Positions 11,300 to 24,329 of a DNA stretch of 64,000 bases are shown here, in pieces. The stretch spans positions 2,797,848 through 2,861,847 of the forward strand of contig CAJNOP010000014.1 in the NCBI GenBank assembly GCA_905250075.1. Reading direction: 5' to 3'. Both the position numbers and the translations under genes were made by a program. Position 1 is the stretch's first letter. Each line of letters starts with the position of its first letter. Source of the stretch: Rotaria sp. Silwood1 (taxonomy: Eukaryota; Rotifera; Eurotatoria; Philodinida; Philodinidae). The notes under the pieces are model-generated. The model saw nothing but the letters and a program-made list of their open reading frames with translations, ran no database searches and was not told the DNA's origin.

Positions 11300-14200
11300 T
11301 TAAGGTGTTGTACGTAAAGAACCACTAGTACGATGAATTGATGATGATTTTTGTTGTTGCATCGCTTGTAATTGAGCAAAAGCAATTACATTTGATGACA
11401 AGGAAGTGTTAGATAATCCTTGACTTTGTTGTTGTTGCTGTCTTGAAGACATTTGAAAGACATTTAATGTAGCATATTGAAAAGCAGCACGAGCTTGTTG
11501 AGTCATATTACTTAATTGACGAATTGCATAGGATATATGATCAAAGGCTAGAAATAAAACAAAAAGAATATTATATAAATCTTTCATCGATTTTCTTTTA
11601 TTCTAAGTCAAAATAAAAGAAACCTTAGTTTCTTTTTTTTTGTATTCATTGCAATAGTGAATAAGTCAAAAATTCATTATTCATCTATACTTAGACATTA
11701 GTATTTATTCAATGATTTAAGAATAAACAAATTCGAGATTACTAGACTCAATGATGTACTATATAATAAAGCACAATCTTACAGCAAGGTTTAAGACAAA
11801 TACATATTCATTCATAAGAATATACATTTACCAAGTGTTTATTCGAGATTCATAGTGCTTGAAAAATTGTTGTGTGTAAGTAACATGAATGATTATGTCA
11901 CTAATGAAGGAACTACTCAAACCGGTATCCATTTTTTGAGATCATAACGAGTTCACCAGGAAGTCTCAGTAAGATTAAAGAAATCCTAAAAATAGTTCAT
12001 GCTCATGGGTCTCTTGAGTCGAATTATGATTGTTCTACTGAATTTTTAATTTAACTTCAGATATTTGGGTCTGAAATTTCACATATAAGACACTTCGAAT
12101 GGCTAGTAGAATATTACTTTATGAATATATTGAATATCCAAAAAACGATCGCTTGCTAAAAAAAAGAAAGAGTTTACTTGAAAACTCAATTATCTTAATA
12201 AAGGAATTTTTGATTAGTTATTTGACGTGTTTATGTGCGAAATTTCAAATAGAAAATGTAATAAAACGACCATACTACGGCTTTAGAGACATATAGGCAC
12301 GAATCCTTTAAGAGTTTTCCTACTCTTCCGAAGATCTCCTTGTGAACCCAATATGAGTTGAAATGGTGGATATCAGTTCGTGTAGGCTCGTCGTACGAAA
12401 AAGATGTAGAATAGAACTCATACAAGTTCAATATAGTGTGTGCTAATATATTTAGTCTGAGTATGAATTTTACTTAACTAATGAATCACTATTTGAGTTT
12501 TAGAGAAAAAAATAAAAGAACAAAATCTATTAATGAAGACTGATTGACTTTCTTGAATATGGTTTGATATTTTAAATACATGAGCAGCATCATTTCTTCA
12601 ACGATTTATTCTTTAATAAATCTTTATATGTAAAAATTTTTTACCACTCGTATCTCGTAAGAAAAGGACGTTTTTTTTATTATAGACTAATTTTTATTAA
12701 ATCTACTTAACTAAATTGAATTTATTTTAAGTAACGTTCTTGAACAATATTTATATTAATGAATTTTCTTTGTACAAAAGAAAAATAATTATTCTTTTTC
12801 TTTTCATCATACTGCTCATTAAAGATTTTTTGAGTAAAAAAATGTCGTCATATTGTATACGATAGAAAAAAAGTCTATTTCAATCTAACTATCTATTATA
12901 TACCTTATACTATAATCACATATATATACAATTAATGATAAAAAAAAACAAAATGAATGTTTTCTCTTCGTTACATTATTGATAAACTAGAATTACTATT
13001 GAGAATCCGATATGAAATTATACATTGTGATGGAAAGGGCAAAAAAACGTTTTCAGGAATACTGAACTTGACGTACATAAAAGATCAATTCAACTTGAAA
13101 ATCATAGTAAATGTAGAACACATAATCAGTAGACATCTATTATACCTGCTTTATGTTTTTTAGATTATTTTTAACTTTATTTATATATCTACTACGAATG
13201 CATGAGAATTTATAAAAATACAAAACATAATTTGACATATGTAGGCTAATTGATTACAATAAGAGAATATGGAACTTTGTTTACGTTCGATAGAACAATA
13301 GATGAAAATAATTCTAATATGTTGTATAACCAACACCGGATATAATTAGCAAACTTAACTGCAAGTATCATATAGAAAACTAAATTTCATTTGTTTCCTT
13401 GGAGTTTTTTCTTACTTAAGAATGACTTGTAATCTAAATTTGTCGGAATAAAATTTTCAAAAAATAATCATATAGAAAACATCGTATTAATATTAAAAAC
13501 CTATTCTCTAGCAACAGAATATTGAATCTGTCTGAAACAGCTAACGAAGGAAGTTCTATAACTTATTAATTATGTTCTATTAGGGAGAGTATGGATCATG
13601 TAGAGCTTAATGAACTACGGATACTCTGAAAATAGTTCAAACCATTTGCTTATTGCTGCGAGCATGTTACAGCAACATAATATTTTTTTTTAATTTGCTG
13701 TCATCGTCTCTCTTAGAGAAATTTATTTTTCTGAACTTTGTATATAAATGAGCCTTAAGCAGATCTCTCTTTTTGTCATTATGGCAGACGAAGATGTGAC
13801 TTTCTCGCTTGGAAACGGATTTTTTTCACTCAGAAGTCATTCAATATATCTGAATTGAATCCATTGATTTCGAACATATTATCTTTGTCGATTAAATATT
13901 GTTTCAAAGCTAGAAAACTGAAAAACATCGTTTTTGGAAAACCACTGTACAGTTTAGAAATGTTTCCCTTAATAAGGATTATAAATACTAGATAGGAAAA
14001 CATTCTAGAGATTGGTTGTAGGTGTTTTGCTCATTTTATGAAACTAGCCGTTCGAAGAATACTATAGAAAACCATATTATTTTTCTTTCTCAGACAATGA
14101 ACGTGCGAATTAAAAATATATTTTTTACAATTATTTAGAACTCGTCTTAAAAATATAGAAAATATACTTGAATTATCTTTCGAACAATTTAACTATTTCA

Positions 14201-17200
14201 GATATGAATTTTCCAGATGATATCATGATTTTCAATTTCTTAGAAAGTTGTAACAAAATTATTTATATGATTAGATAGACTATATTTCGAAGTATAATTC
14301 CTTATATTCTAAGCTTGAAAAATTTATGATTTTCGTTTTTAGTCAAATGTCTTCTCTTAATCATCATGATATAAAAAATTCGGATAAATACAGAAAAATT
14401 TTGTTTTCTCGAAAGTATTCCTCTCCTTTTCTTCCATATAGTACGTCCGATTATGGTCAAAGTTCTTATGAATACTTTAGCCGAATTGAGGTATGTGTTT
14501 TGTTTTTCAAAATTTTCTTTCTATGAAATCTGGCAACCTTTTGAAAAAAATAGTACTATTGAAAAAAATCACGTTTTCTGCCGGTACTTCCGGTATCTTG
14601 TTTCGTCTAACGTTTAGGAAGGATATTTTCGCAAGAAACAAAACATATATCTTGATTGGTTCCTAATTGTCATATCTGTTACTTCTAGCCTATGATAGAC
14701 CTATGGTAAATGTGTAGTTTTTTATATCGATCAAATATATCAGCAGATTCGATATTCTTATTTTAAACTAGGAGCAAATCAAAAAAGACGTGAAACTTTT
14801 ACAATAAATACTTTTCTTGTTAAGACTTATCTATGTATAAAGTTTCAAGCACGGTATTAAGTTAAAAGAAATCGTATGGCTAAGTACATCTGGTTTATTA
14901 CTTCAGTTGGAAATGATAAAAAACATGCTCGAATTGTCCTATTCTGAAAACTTTATTAGCATTAATAGGCAGTAAAAACAGAAGGATTTCAGAGTCATTT
15001 TTAAATAATTTTTTATTGATAAGAGATAAAAACATGCAGCTTCTATTGTGACCTTTTTTCTAGTCGAGACTTTAATAATAGGGCGAGATGAACGTCGAAT
15101 TGAAATTAGAACTGATAATTCTATATTATAAAAAGAAAGTAAAAATTAATGATCCTGTAAATGAAAGATCTGAATTCAATGTGTGAAAGAGACGTATTTG
15201 TCGGTGTATAATCATATATCATCCCTTGAAATGAATCATGTTTCCTAAAATAATCCACAATGATTAAATCTCAAGCTTTATACAGATAAAGCATGACTTC
15301 GAAAAAGGTGCAAAGTAATCAAATTAACAATAAACTTAATTTTTATGTCATTCAAAATGAATGAATGAATTATTTTTGATTCATTCTGTATCCTGACAAT
15401 GAAATGACTTCGCCTAAATTTAATTATATCACGTTACAAATAGCACTTGCATAATTTATTCTTGTGATTGACTCAATATCGACTCTACCGAATAAATCTC
15501 GAATGGTAAAGTTATTATCTACCTGCTTGTAAAACTGTTTCATTCATATAATATGAATGAGGATGTTCAGTACTCAATCTTAATCGTGTTTCTTCTTCTT
15601 GATGAACAAGTTCAGCATTAGTTATTGATTCTTTCCATGATTTAAAAGCAAACATTAAATCTCGTAAACGTAATTCAGGTCGTCCAATAGATAATAATTG
15701 ATAAATATCACTCGCCTAAACAAAGAAAGAAAAGAAAACAACGATGAATTAACTAATTTTAATAATAGAAATGACTTACAGTAATTTCAATTTTTTTACA
15801 TTTAAATATAAAATATTCAGGCACAACAAGTATACGTGATGAACAACAATTTGTACCATTTATATTAACTAATGGTGAACTAGGTGATGGAAGTGATGAT
15901 GAATTTACATTAAGATAATTTTCTACCTAAAAATTAAAATAATAATTCAATGAATGAAACATAATTTGATAAAAATTTCTTATTACAAAGACATAACATC
16001 TAATTTTTCTTAGAATTTATAACCGAAATTCTTCTTTTTATTTGTATTAAACATCCTAATATATTGATAACATAAAGAATGCATGTTCCTTTAATAAATA
16101 TTAAGATTTAAGATAGCTTTCCAAGAAACTGTTGCTGTATTTGAATCGCAATATTTTCATTAACAACTAATGTATTTCTTCTAGAATATGGCGAAAGTTG
16201 TTGAGATTGTTCGTACTCAACTCGAACTATTACTGATTCTCCTGATTCCTACTTTTATCTTATCTAGAGTAATCGATTACACATCACTGATATTTTGCAG
16301 CAGTTATCAAAATTTTTATTAACTATTCTCAAAATGAAAAACAAAATCTTACCCATCGTTGTTCTTGTATAAGTGCATTAAGTTCATCAAAACCTCGATA
16401 ACATAGTTCATTTAAATTTTCCATTAATTCATGCATATTAGTTGAAAGATTTCTTGATGGTGATTGTGTTAATATACTTTGTTGTTTTTCAACTAATAGT
16501 GATTGCATTTTATGCTTTGAATTAATATTTGATGGAATTGTTGTTTGTTGCCAAGATGGTTCAGGTGTTGATGCAGCTGCCATTGATGCAAGAAAATTAA
16601 TATTATCATGTACAGCACGTTGTTGGTTATCAATATGTGTCGTCGTTGTATTTTGTGGTGATGAATAGTTGAATATTGATAAAGATTCATCATAGAATAA
16701 TTTATTAACTGTTGGTATATGTGATTGTTGTTTTTGTTGCTGACTTAATTGAATAAGTGCTTCATCAATTGACGATGATGTTGATGATGATGTTGATGAT
16801 GATGATTGACGATTTGTTGATGATGTTTTAGTTGTTAGTGATTTTGTTGAAGCGAAATCTATGATAATAGATTTTGATAAATCTTACTGACATATTCATA
16901 ATTATAAGTTTTTCTTCCTGAATTATAGTTAATTTAAGGAAACTAATATCTGCGCCAAAATTAGACAGATATACGTGTGAACTCAATAACTCAAAAATGG
17001 TATCAACTAGTGATTTGTGATTAGAATTCGTCGGATTTGATGGACTTTCGTTGTTGAATACAAAAAAAACTCGAAAACAAGTGTCTTGTATGTTCGAAGT
17101 GCAATTTCGATTTCAACTAGAAAATTTCATTGAAAGAATCAAAGTATGGCTCGACCGGACCGGAAAAAATTTGATAAACCGGGTCCAGATCTGAATATTT

Positions 17201-20200
17201 TAGACTCAACGAGTTCCATTTACGATTTTCAGCAATTGATAGAGAAAAACTTCGAGCGTCTTTTTTTTGTGTGAGACTGTATAAGACAACATTATTTTAA
17301 GACTTATTATCTTCGTAAAACATGTTTTTTTCACCTGTAAATATAATGCGAAAAAAGTGCGCATCTGTTCGATCACACTACCGATTTAAAAAAAAATTTC
17401 TGACTCTTTCGTCAAAGGTTTTTTTTTAAATTAAACACTATTGAATGTTTTGCGAAGATAATGAACTCTTTAAATAGCTTTTCCTTAAGTAATATCAAAT
17501 AAAAGAAAAATCTCGAGTTGTTCTCTTTCTCCTGCTGAAAATCGAAGGTTGCTAGGTGCTGTCGTTGTTGTGTTATTGAGTTCACACTAACTTCTTATTA
17601 GTTCTGGCACGGATATGAATTTCACTTAAAAGTTTTATTTTTGGAGATAATGAGAATATGGCAACTATTTATTATACGGTTGAACACCTCACTATAACAA
17701 CCATAATTGAAGAAAAAAAAAATTTATGAATGAGTTCCGTTATTTTTTATTTTTAGTCTTAATAGAGACTATTTAATGAACTGCAAGAATTACTTCAAAA
17801 TGTGTTTATTTTTAGTTGAGTTTTTCTCCCAAGATATTGCACTGCAATGCCTAGTTTGATAATTTGTTAGAATATTTTATAAGAGATACTTATGAATACG
17901 ATACTTATTTGTTTAGAATAGTTTAAACATTATCGAAATCTGCTTCAAATTGTAATATGACGATGTTATTAAGGCGGTACTCTAACTCTACCCTTCATGT
18001 TTCTTCTCCTTATATACCCTGTGAAGTAGGATAGAGTTAAATGTACATTGTACAACTCTTATTTGTTACTTGTTGAACAGCGCAAGGGTTTGAAGTTTTT
18101 TTTTCATCTGAATTCACAGAAGTGCTTAATTTATAAAAAAGAAAGCACATTTAAGAGGATCGACAATCAGTAAAAAAAAATATTTTTAGACTATGTTTAT
18201 CATTTACTCTACGAGGAAGCATTCAATCTAATTCAAACTTGAGCAAGCTGAATAGATACTAATATTTATTTGGTGTCAAATACCAAGAAAATCCAAACAT
18301 CATTAATTCTTATTGAATTTCTCGTTTCAGTCGGAAATGAAAAAAAAAATATCAACATATAAAATTAGGATAAATTTTACTGTATATACTGCAATGAGTA
18401 TAGGTTGCGGCTTTGCGGTAAACGATGTCCATATAAGAATAGTGATGTGAGCAAATTTTCTTAATATTTTAATTCAACTTTCAAGTCTGATGTGTATAAC
18501 AGACTCGGCGTTACAAAAAAGTAAATATTATAACAAAAGTATGGTTTTATTTGAACTTTAGTCGTATTTGGGATTTCTCTAAGAAAAAGCTTGTTATTTT
18601 TTTAGTAGCGTTTCCCGAAAATATCTTTAAATGGATTACATACCACTCATTCCTAACAGCACTACACGGGCTAGCCATGCACGTACAAAATAACGGTGAA
18701 TCCATTATTAACACTATGCTAGTCTTTGGTCGGTTTTAACTTTTTCGATTCAGGGAGGTCTATTTGAAGAAAATAGCTGAATTATACCAAACATAATTAT
18801 ATCTTGAGCGCAAAGTCTCTCTCGAACAAGAAGATTTTGACAAAACTCCCACAGATTTGAATTTCTGGTTTCCAAAAACTTCAGTCTAATTCTTATAAAA
18901 CTTAGCTAGTTTGTTTCAAAAATGGCCTTCTTGACAGAAATACTCAAGATCAATCAAAAACCATCATAGTGTTATCATGCGTTCGTGTTTAGACTACTGC
19001 GAAACTGTATGGAAGAGCGGCGCATCTCCACCATTACATTCCTAATCTTAAGATTAATCTCTTTATTATTGGATAACCATTCAATAAATAAATTGTTTAG
19101 TCTAAAACAAACAACTTCCTACCTTTCTGACCATTACTAAAAAATGAATTTGGTGATGCAAATATATGACTTGATGTATTATCTCCAGATTTCTGTATTA
19201 TATCAGCATCGATTGATTTTGTTGATATAGGACTTTTTGTATTACTTGTATCAATTGATGAGAAATTTTTAGTTTTTAATGAAAGACTATTGGGTGTATA
19301 TGGTTCAGCATTTGAATTAATTAAATTAGCTGTTGCTGTTGTTGTAGATGAAGAAGGTGTATTAGTGGAGAAAATCTGACTTGATGATGTTGATGAGTAA
19401 TGAGGATTGGACATTGGAAAAAACATAGATTGTTCATCGGATGTAAATGATGAATGAGATGATGATGATGAATGAACATTACCGCCAATTGGTTGTTGCT
19501 GTTGAGTATCTAAGAAAATAAAAATGATTTTAGGATAGTTAAAAAAAAATGAAAAAAAAAAGAAATAATTTGTTATTTTTATTCTTTACCGACTATGGTC
19601 GATTGTAATAACTGACTAAAATTGATTGTATCTGAACAAGAGACTTGTGGTTGAATACCAGCATTACTAATTGATGATATTGTTCTTGAATTATCCGATG
19701 ATAATGATTTATTAAAACGATAATTTTCAAAACCAGGTGGTGGTCCAATAGATTTTTGTTGTGATGAACAAACAAGATCATTAACTTGTTGTATAAAAAC
19801 ATCATCTAATGTATTATTATTATTATTATTTGATAGTTCATTCTCATTATCTATAGTTGTTGTTGATGGTGTTGTTGAGACAATAGATGATACGAATAGA
19901 GCGGCAAGATCAGCATCAGATAAATTATAATTATTATTATTAGTAGTAGTAGTAGATTTATTCACTGTTGATAAATCTATTGTATTCATTGTTGGTGTTG
20001 ATGATGAATAATCAAATAGATTTTGTGTGGACGGATTATTAAGATCAGTTAATAATATGGATGAACTATCAAGTACTAAAATTAAAAAAGAAACTTTTAT
20101 TAAATTTGACTACGATGTTGTATGAAACTTCCTGGTTGTTTTTATTCAAGAGTAATGACGGAATCTTTCAAAGATCACTTGAAAGCACGAACAAACAGAT

Positions 20201-23200
20201 TTAATCCACCAACTTATTTTGTAGAGGGTGCTAAAAATTTATTGCACTTGCGAGAAAATTACTTCAACTGAGGCCCACCATTAGTGTCAATGTTGGACCT
20301 AGAAACAGGTCTGAATAAGAGTAGTAAAAGTCTAAAGATGTTCGTCACTATGGGCCTTTATCGTCGAGTTATGACTGATTTACGAGTTTTCTGAACTATG
20401 TTTAGATACTCCATGGAAGATCACATAACGAAGTTTTAATTCAAAATTTGCCCTATAGATAGATCTAATGATTCTTAGAATATTCTGAAGTTTCAGTCGG
20501 AAGGAATGTTACTTCGTTGAGGAATTGAATTTTTCAAGTGAACTCATTTTTCTTGATAAAGATTATTTTTGGAAATTTAATACTTTGACGAACGAACATT
20601 CTTTTCGGCTGAAACTTCCAGGATATTCTAAAAACCGTTAGACCTATCTACAGGAGACATTTCGAATCGAATTTCTGTTATTCGACCTTTCAAGAACTAC
20701 CTAAACATTGTCCAACAATTTAGTAAGTCTGTCATAAATCGGCTCAAAAAGACTTGCTAGGTTAATTCTCTTTGTTTGCAATCTCAACTAATCTTTGAAA
20801 GGTTTCTGCACGGCTCTTGAATGAAAATAGATAGAAACTTGCCGAACATAAAGTTTCGCTTGCTTCTTTTGTCTAGAAACTTTCGAATTAGTTGTTGTTT
20901 ATGAAAAAAACTATTTGCAACAAATTGGCATGTATAGGTTTTATTACAAGTCATCAATCATATATATTTTTAGTACAAGTCAATCGGTTCACTTTATCTT
21001 CTCTCAAGTTTTATCACTTTAAGTATTATCGAGTTCGATTTAGATAATTAAAAAAGAAAAAAAAAAGAACAATATATCATTTATTAAATTCTATATACGT
21101 GTACTAGAAACTAATAAATATTGCTATAAATAAACAACAATCATCAATAAAACTAGATAGACTGTTTTTTAATATATTCTATGAATCTAATCATATTCTT
21201 AATATTGTTACATTGTCAATAGAGTTACAAAATATTGTATTTGCAGTTTTTAATATAGTCATTTTAATATAAAACTATAAAAGCCCGAAAAGATGAAACA
21301 TTGCCGCTAAGAAACATTAAAGTTGACACATCATTTCACATTTTTTTTGTGAAAAAAGTGAAGAATTGTCCTTGTTTGTCAGCCTTAACACATCGGATTG
21401 AACTGAAAACTTTTCTATACTTGTACTAGTAAAAATTGAGAGTGCTTACTGTTTTTTTTTGGTTCACAGTATAATATACCATTTTTTTGTCAGGGTTAAG
21501 AAAAAATGCTTCAGCTAAAAAAAAGCCGTGATTTTGTCGGGTTCATTCTGAAGATTTAGGTACATTTTTTTACTGGAAGAACAGCAAAAAAAGAAACTAA
21601 AAAAGCATAGACAATGCAAATCATATCTGATATCTAGAAAAATTTATCCTTATCAGACGCGTTGTGACTAGCGAATTACGGAGTCACGTTTTTTTGACTT
21701 CGATTCCGACGAGGTTACGTTGCAGAGTTCAGTGCAGATCTCTAGCTGTGACTGAGAAAGACGGCATCCGAAAGATTTTTAGTCTAGGATAACTTTTTCT
21801 CTAATCATCAGGATTTATTTGCTTTAACGCTTTCGACTTTTCTAATTAACCGTCATCCAAAAATGCCAGACAGGGTTTTGTAAAGTAAACAATTTATATT
21901 CAAAATACAATCAAATATTTACTGATTCCAAAGAAAAATGGATTCTCTCACGACTGTAATAAAAAAGAGAATTTGATACTTTATATTTTTACATGGAAGT
22001 AATGTCTGTAGGCATCAACGAAACATTTTTTTTATTAATGTTTTACTTCAGGCTAAACTAAACCATGACAATCATTCTCAAATTACTACATAAAACAACG
22101 TATTTAAAAAAAGATTAGAAATTTAGATTAAAATAGAAGTTTCTACTGAATAATCTAGAAATGAATGTATATTATAATAAGAATTATTTATATTAATTGT
22201 AATTTTATCCAATAAACAAAACCATCATATGATTAATGTCTCGTAACACATCAACCAACAAAGATTTCTAATCCATTCTGTCAACTTTTTTTTATTGATT
22301 TTCTTTAGAAAAAAATGAACTTTTGACTTTACGAAAGTATCATCGGTAGACATGCAGAATTTTCTATTAAAATAAAAAATTTCTTCTACTGTCAAAAAAT
22401 AATAAATCATTTCTTTTAAAACATATATATATTAAAGACAAACAAGACTACTATGCATTGAAAATACACCTAAATAAATAAAAAAATCTACCTTCATCAA
22501 TTATCAAATAATACTCATAGTTTTAGTACTTGATCATTCCAGAAACAATTTATTAACTTTGAATCAACACAACATTTTTTTGTCTTAAATATTGTTCACT
22601 TAGCATTAGATGTTTCAAATCGTAGTGGAGCTATCGAGAATAAGAGAACAATAGGTCAGATTAAAGATTAATAGAATAACGATATTTTCTAACTTGTCAT
22701 GTTACCTTTGACAGTCTTGTCAAAGGTTGATAACAAACAGTTTCTTATATGTATGATTAACAAAAAAAAAACAAAGGTCACCATAAACAGTGACACAAAC
22801 ACAAGATACACTCTGATCCCCCCCTCAAATTTGGAGAACGTAGCAAAATAAAACAAAACGTAATATAACACATATGATATGTTAAAGGAGACATCTATTG
22901 AATGATGAAAATAATTAAACAAACAAGCAGTTAGATTGTTCTCTATTGAGAAATAAATCATACAATCTGTATATGAACTTTCTGGTCTGATTACTATAAA
23001 AGAAAAACTTTATTAGCTAACTTTCTATATTAGAACGTTTTCATGCAGACAAGAATTCTTCTCATATTTCTTCTTACGTGCATAGACGCACACAAATAGG
23101 AGTCTGCAAGTTTGGCATAATTATGTTCATATTTAATGATAAAAGTTTTATATGTGATTAGAATAAAGAAGATTAAACAAGTAATATTGTATCGATGACG

Positions 23201-23617
23201 TAGAACATTATTACTCTACTTACCGTTAGAATTAGTATTTGAAGGTAAAGCCATGGTTGAATTTAACTCTCGAATTGGCATAAAATAGTATTGATCTGTT
23301 TGATTTACGATGACACTTAAAATAGAAAAAAAATAAATATATATATATATATGTAAAAATGAAATACCTTGATTGTTGTTCTTTGAAAATTGATTGCTCA
23401 ATTAAATGTTGAGTGTAATTTTTTTCTAAGATCAAATTGACCTCGTTATCACAGTGTGCGTCTTCGTTGAAACTAACATATATATGTTAAAATAATGTTG
23501 TTGTTGTTTGTTTTTTTTTCTTTTATTTTTATTGAAATAAAATAAATAAAATTGTACTTACTGTGAAGATTTAGTTTGTGGACGGTGCGTCGTAGATGTT
23601 GAATAATAAAAGTTCAT
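11300..23617 (-). CDS. Ser/Thr/Asn/Gln-rich protein with PPPGF motif, 9 coding exons
   Basis: Exons 23617-23562, 23472-23368, 23315-23224, 20075-19590, 19509-19123, 16858-16353, 15926-15780, 15715-15523 and 11547-11300. All phases close, giving 739 residues; TAA ends the last exon. I do not recognise the family. The N-terminal ~80 residues have ordinary composition (NLILEKNYTQHLIEQSIF, DQYYFMPIREL). The middle (about 85-540) is low complexity, rich in Ser, Thr and Asn, and contains GPPPGFENYRF; its PPPGF (196-200) fits the PPPG-hydrophobic motif that GYF domains of GIGYF proteins bind. The C-terminal ~200 residues look folded and helical: HELMENLNELCYRGFDELN, YQLLSIGRPELRLRDLMFAF, KSWKESITNAELVHQEEETR, FDHISYAIRQLSNMTQQARA, then a short poly-Q tract. 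A cytoplasmic mRNA-regulation or scaffold role is possible but is inference only. Three introns exceed 2 kb, against about 60 bp for most. Confidence 0.75.
11548..15522 (-). other. 4.0-kb intron of the Q/N-rich gene
   Basis: It separates the last two coding exons. No phase-consistent exon or recognisable transposon was found in it. It is AT-rich with short homopolymer runs. Confidence 0.45.
16859..19122 (-). other. 2.3-kb intron of the Q/N-rich gene carrying a repeat copy
   Basis: Positions about 17015-17230 share blocks with the reverse complement of about 55755-56000, for example GAATACAAAAAAAA and TAGAAAATTTCATTGA. They also contain a CCGGACCGG-type GC-rich motif. The rest has no recognised feature. 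Confidence 0.55.
17015..17230 (+). repeat. Dispersed repeat, copy 1 (partner at 55.8 kb)
   Basis: Shared words with the inverted partner at 55755-56000 appear in the same order: GAATACAAAAAAAA, TTGTAT.TTCGAA, TAGAAAATTTCATTGA and a TCGA-containing GC patch. It has no coding frame. The boundaries are approximate. Confidence 0.6.
20076..23223 (-). other. 3.1-kb intron of the Q/N-rich gene
   Basis: This intron contains the imperfect palindrome at about 20366-20745. No exon was recognised in the remaining 2.4 kb. Confidence 0.5.
20366..20745. repeat. Imperfect palindrome / fold-back element (~380 bp)
   Basis: The inner arms 20452-20520 and 20588-20655 are inverted copies: CCTATAGATAGATCTAA, then TTCTGAAGTTTCAGTCGGAA, pairs with TTTCGGCTGAAACTTCCAGG and then TTAGACCTATCTACAGG. 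Weaker complementarity continues outward to about 20366 and 20745 (ACTGATTTACGAG against CATAAATCGGC). There is no coding capacity. It is consistent with a non-autonomous fold-back or MITE-like element inside an intron. Confidence 0.7.
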
Positions 23618-24329
23618 TGGGATCAGAAATACGATTTATTAACCGTTCGATTCATATATATGGCTATATTGATAACATTATTTTCTTACTATATCTCGAG
23701 TACTAGAAATAAAAAAAAAAAACATTTTTTTTTTTCAATAGGATAAATAAAAAACTAAATAAAATAATCAACCTTGAAGAGAATATTTCTTTTTTTCTTT
23801 TTTTCTCTTGTTTTTTTTTGTTATTGTTGTTATTAATGTTACTGCTGCTGCTCTCTAGACACTAGTTGAATAAATCAGAAAAAAACATTTGTTTTATGAC
23901 GATAATTAGACAAACATCGATAGTAGCGACAATTATAGAGGATGAATAAATGAAAATCAATTGGTTTAAAGCAATAAATGGATTCAGCATTAGATTTTCA
24001 ATAGATGACGTAAAAAAACAGAAAGATTTTTTGGAAGAGGGATTAAATAGATGTTTTTTTTGAAGTTCCGAGATACTTTTCTTCTCTATATCGTATATTA
24101 TGAGAAATAAATAAATAGTAGCATGCCTTGTCCATAATAATATACACATATATAATAAATCTATTTTGATTTGAGTTCGAATATTCTTTCAGATAAAATT
24201 CAATATCAACAAAAGAATATTTCGGAAATGAATAACGGATTTGACTGATACTATATTAAAATCTAGATTAATTTTGAGATAGATGCAAAGATAGTTCATG
24301 AGAAACTTGCATGGAGCGGATGCAACGCC
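23618..24329. other. 5' flank of the Q/N-rich gene
   Basis: This region holds A/T tracts, a T-rich block (23785-23820) and a short GTTGTT...CTGCTGCTG patch near 23820-23857. It is the likely upstream region of the minus-strand gene that starts at 23617. No promoter element could be defined. Confidence 0.45.
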
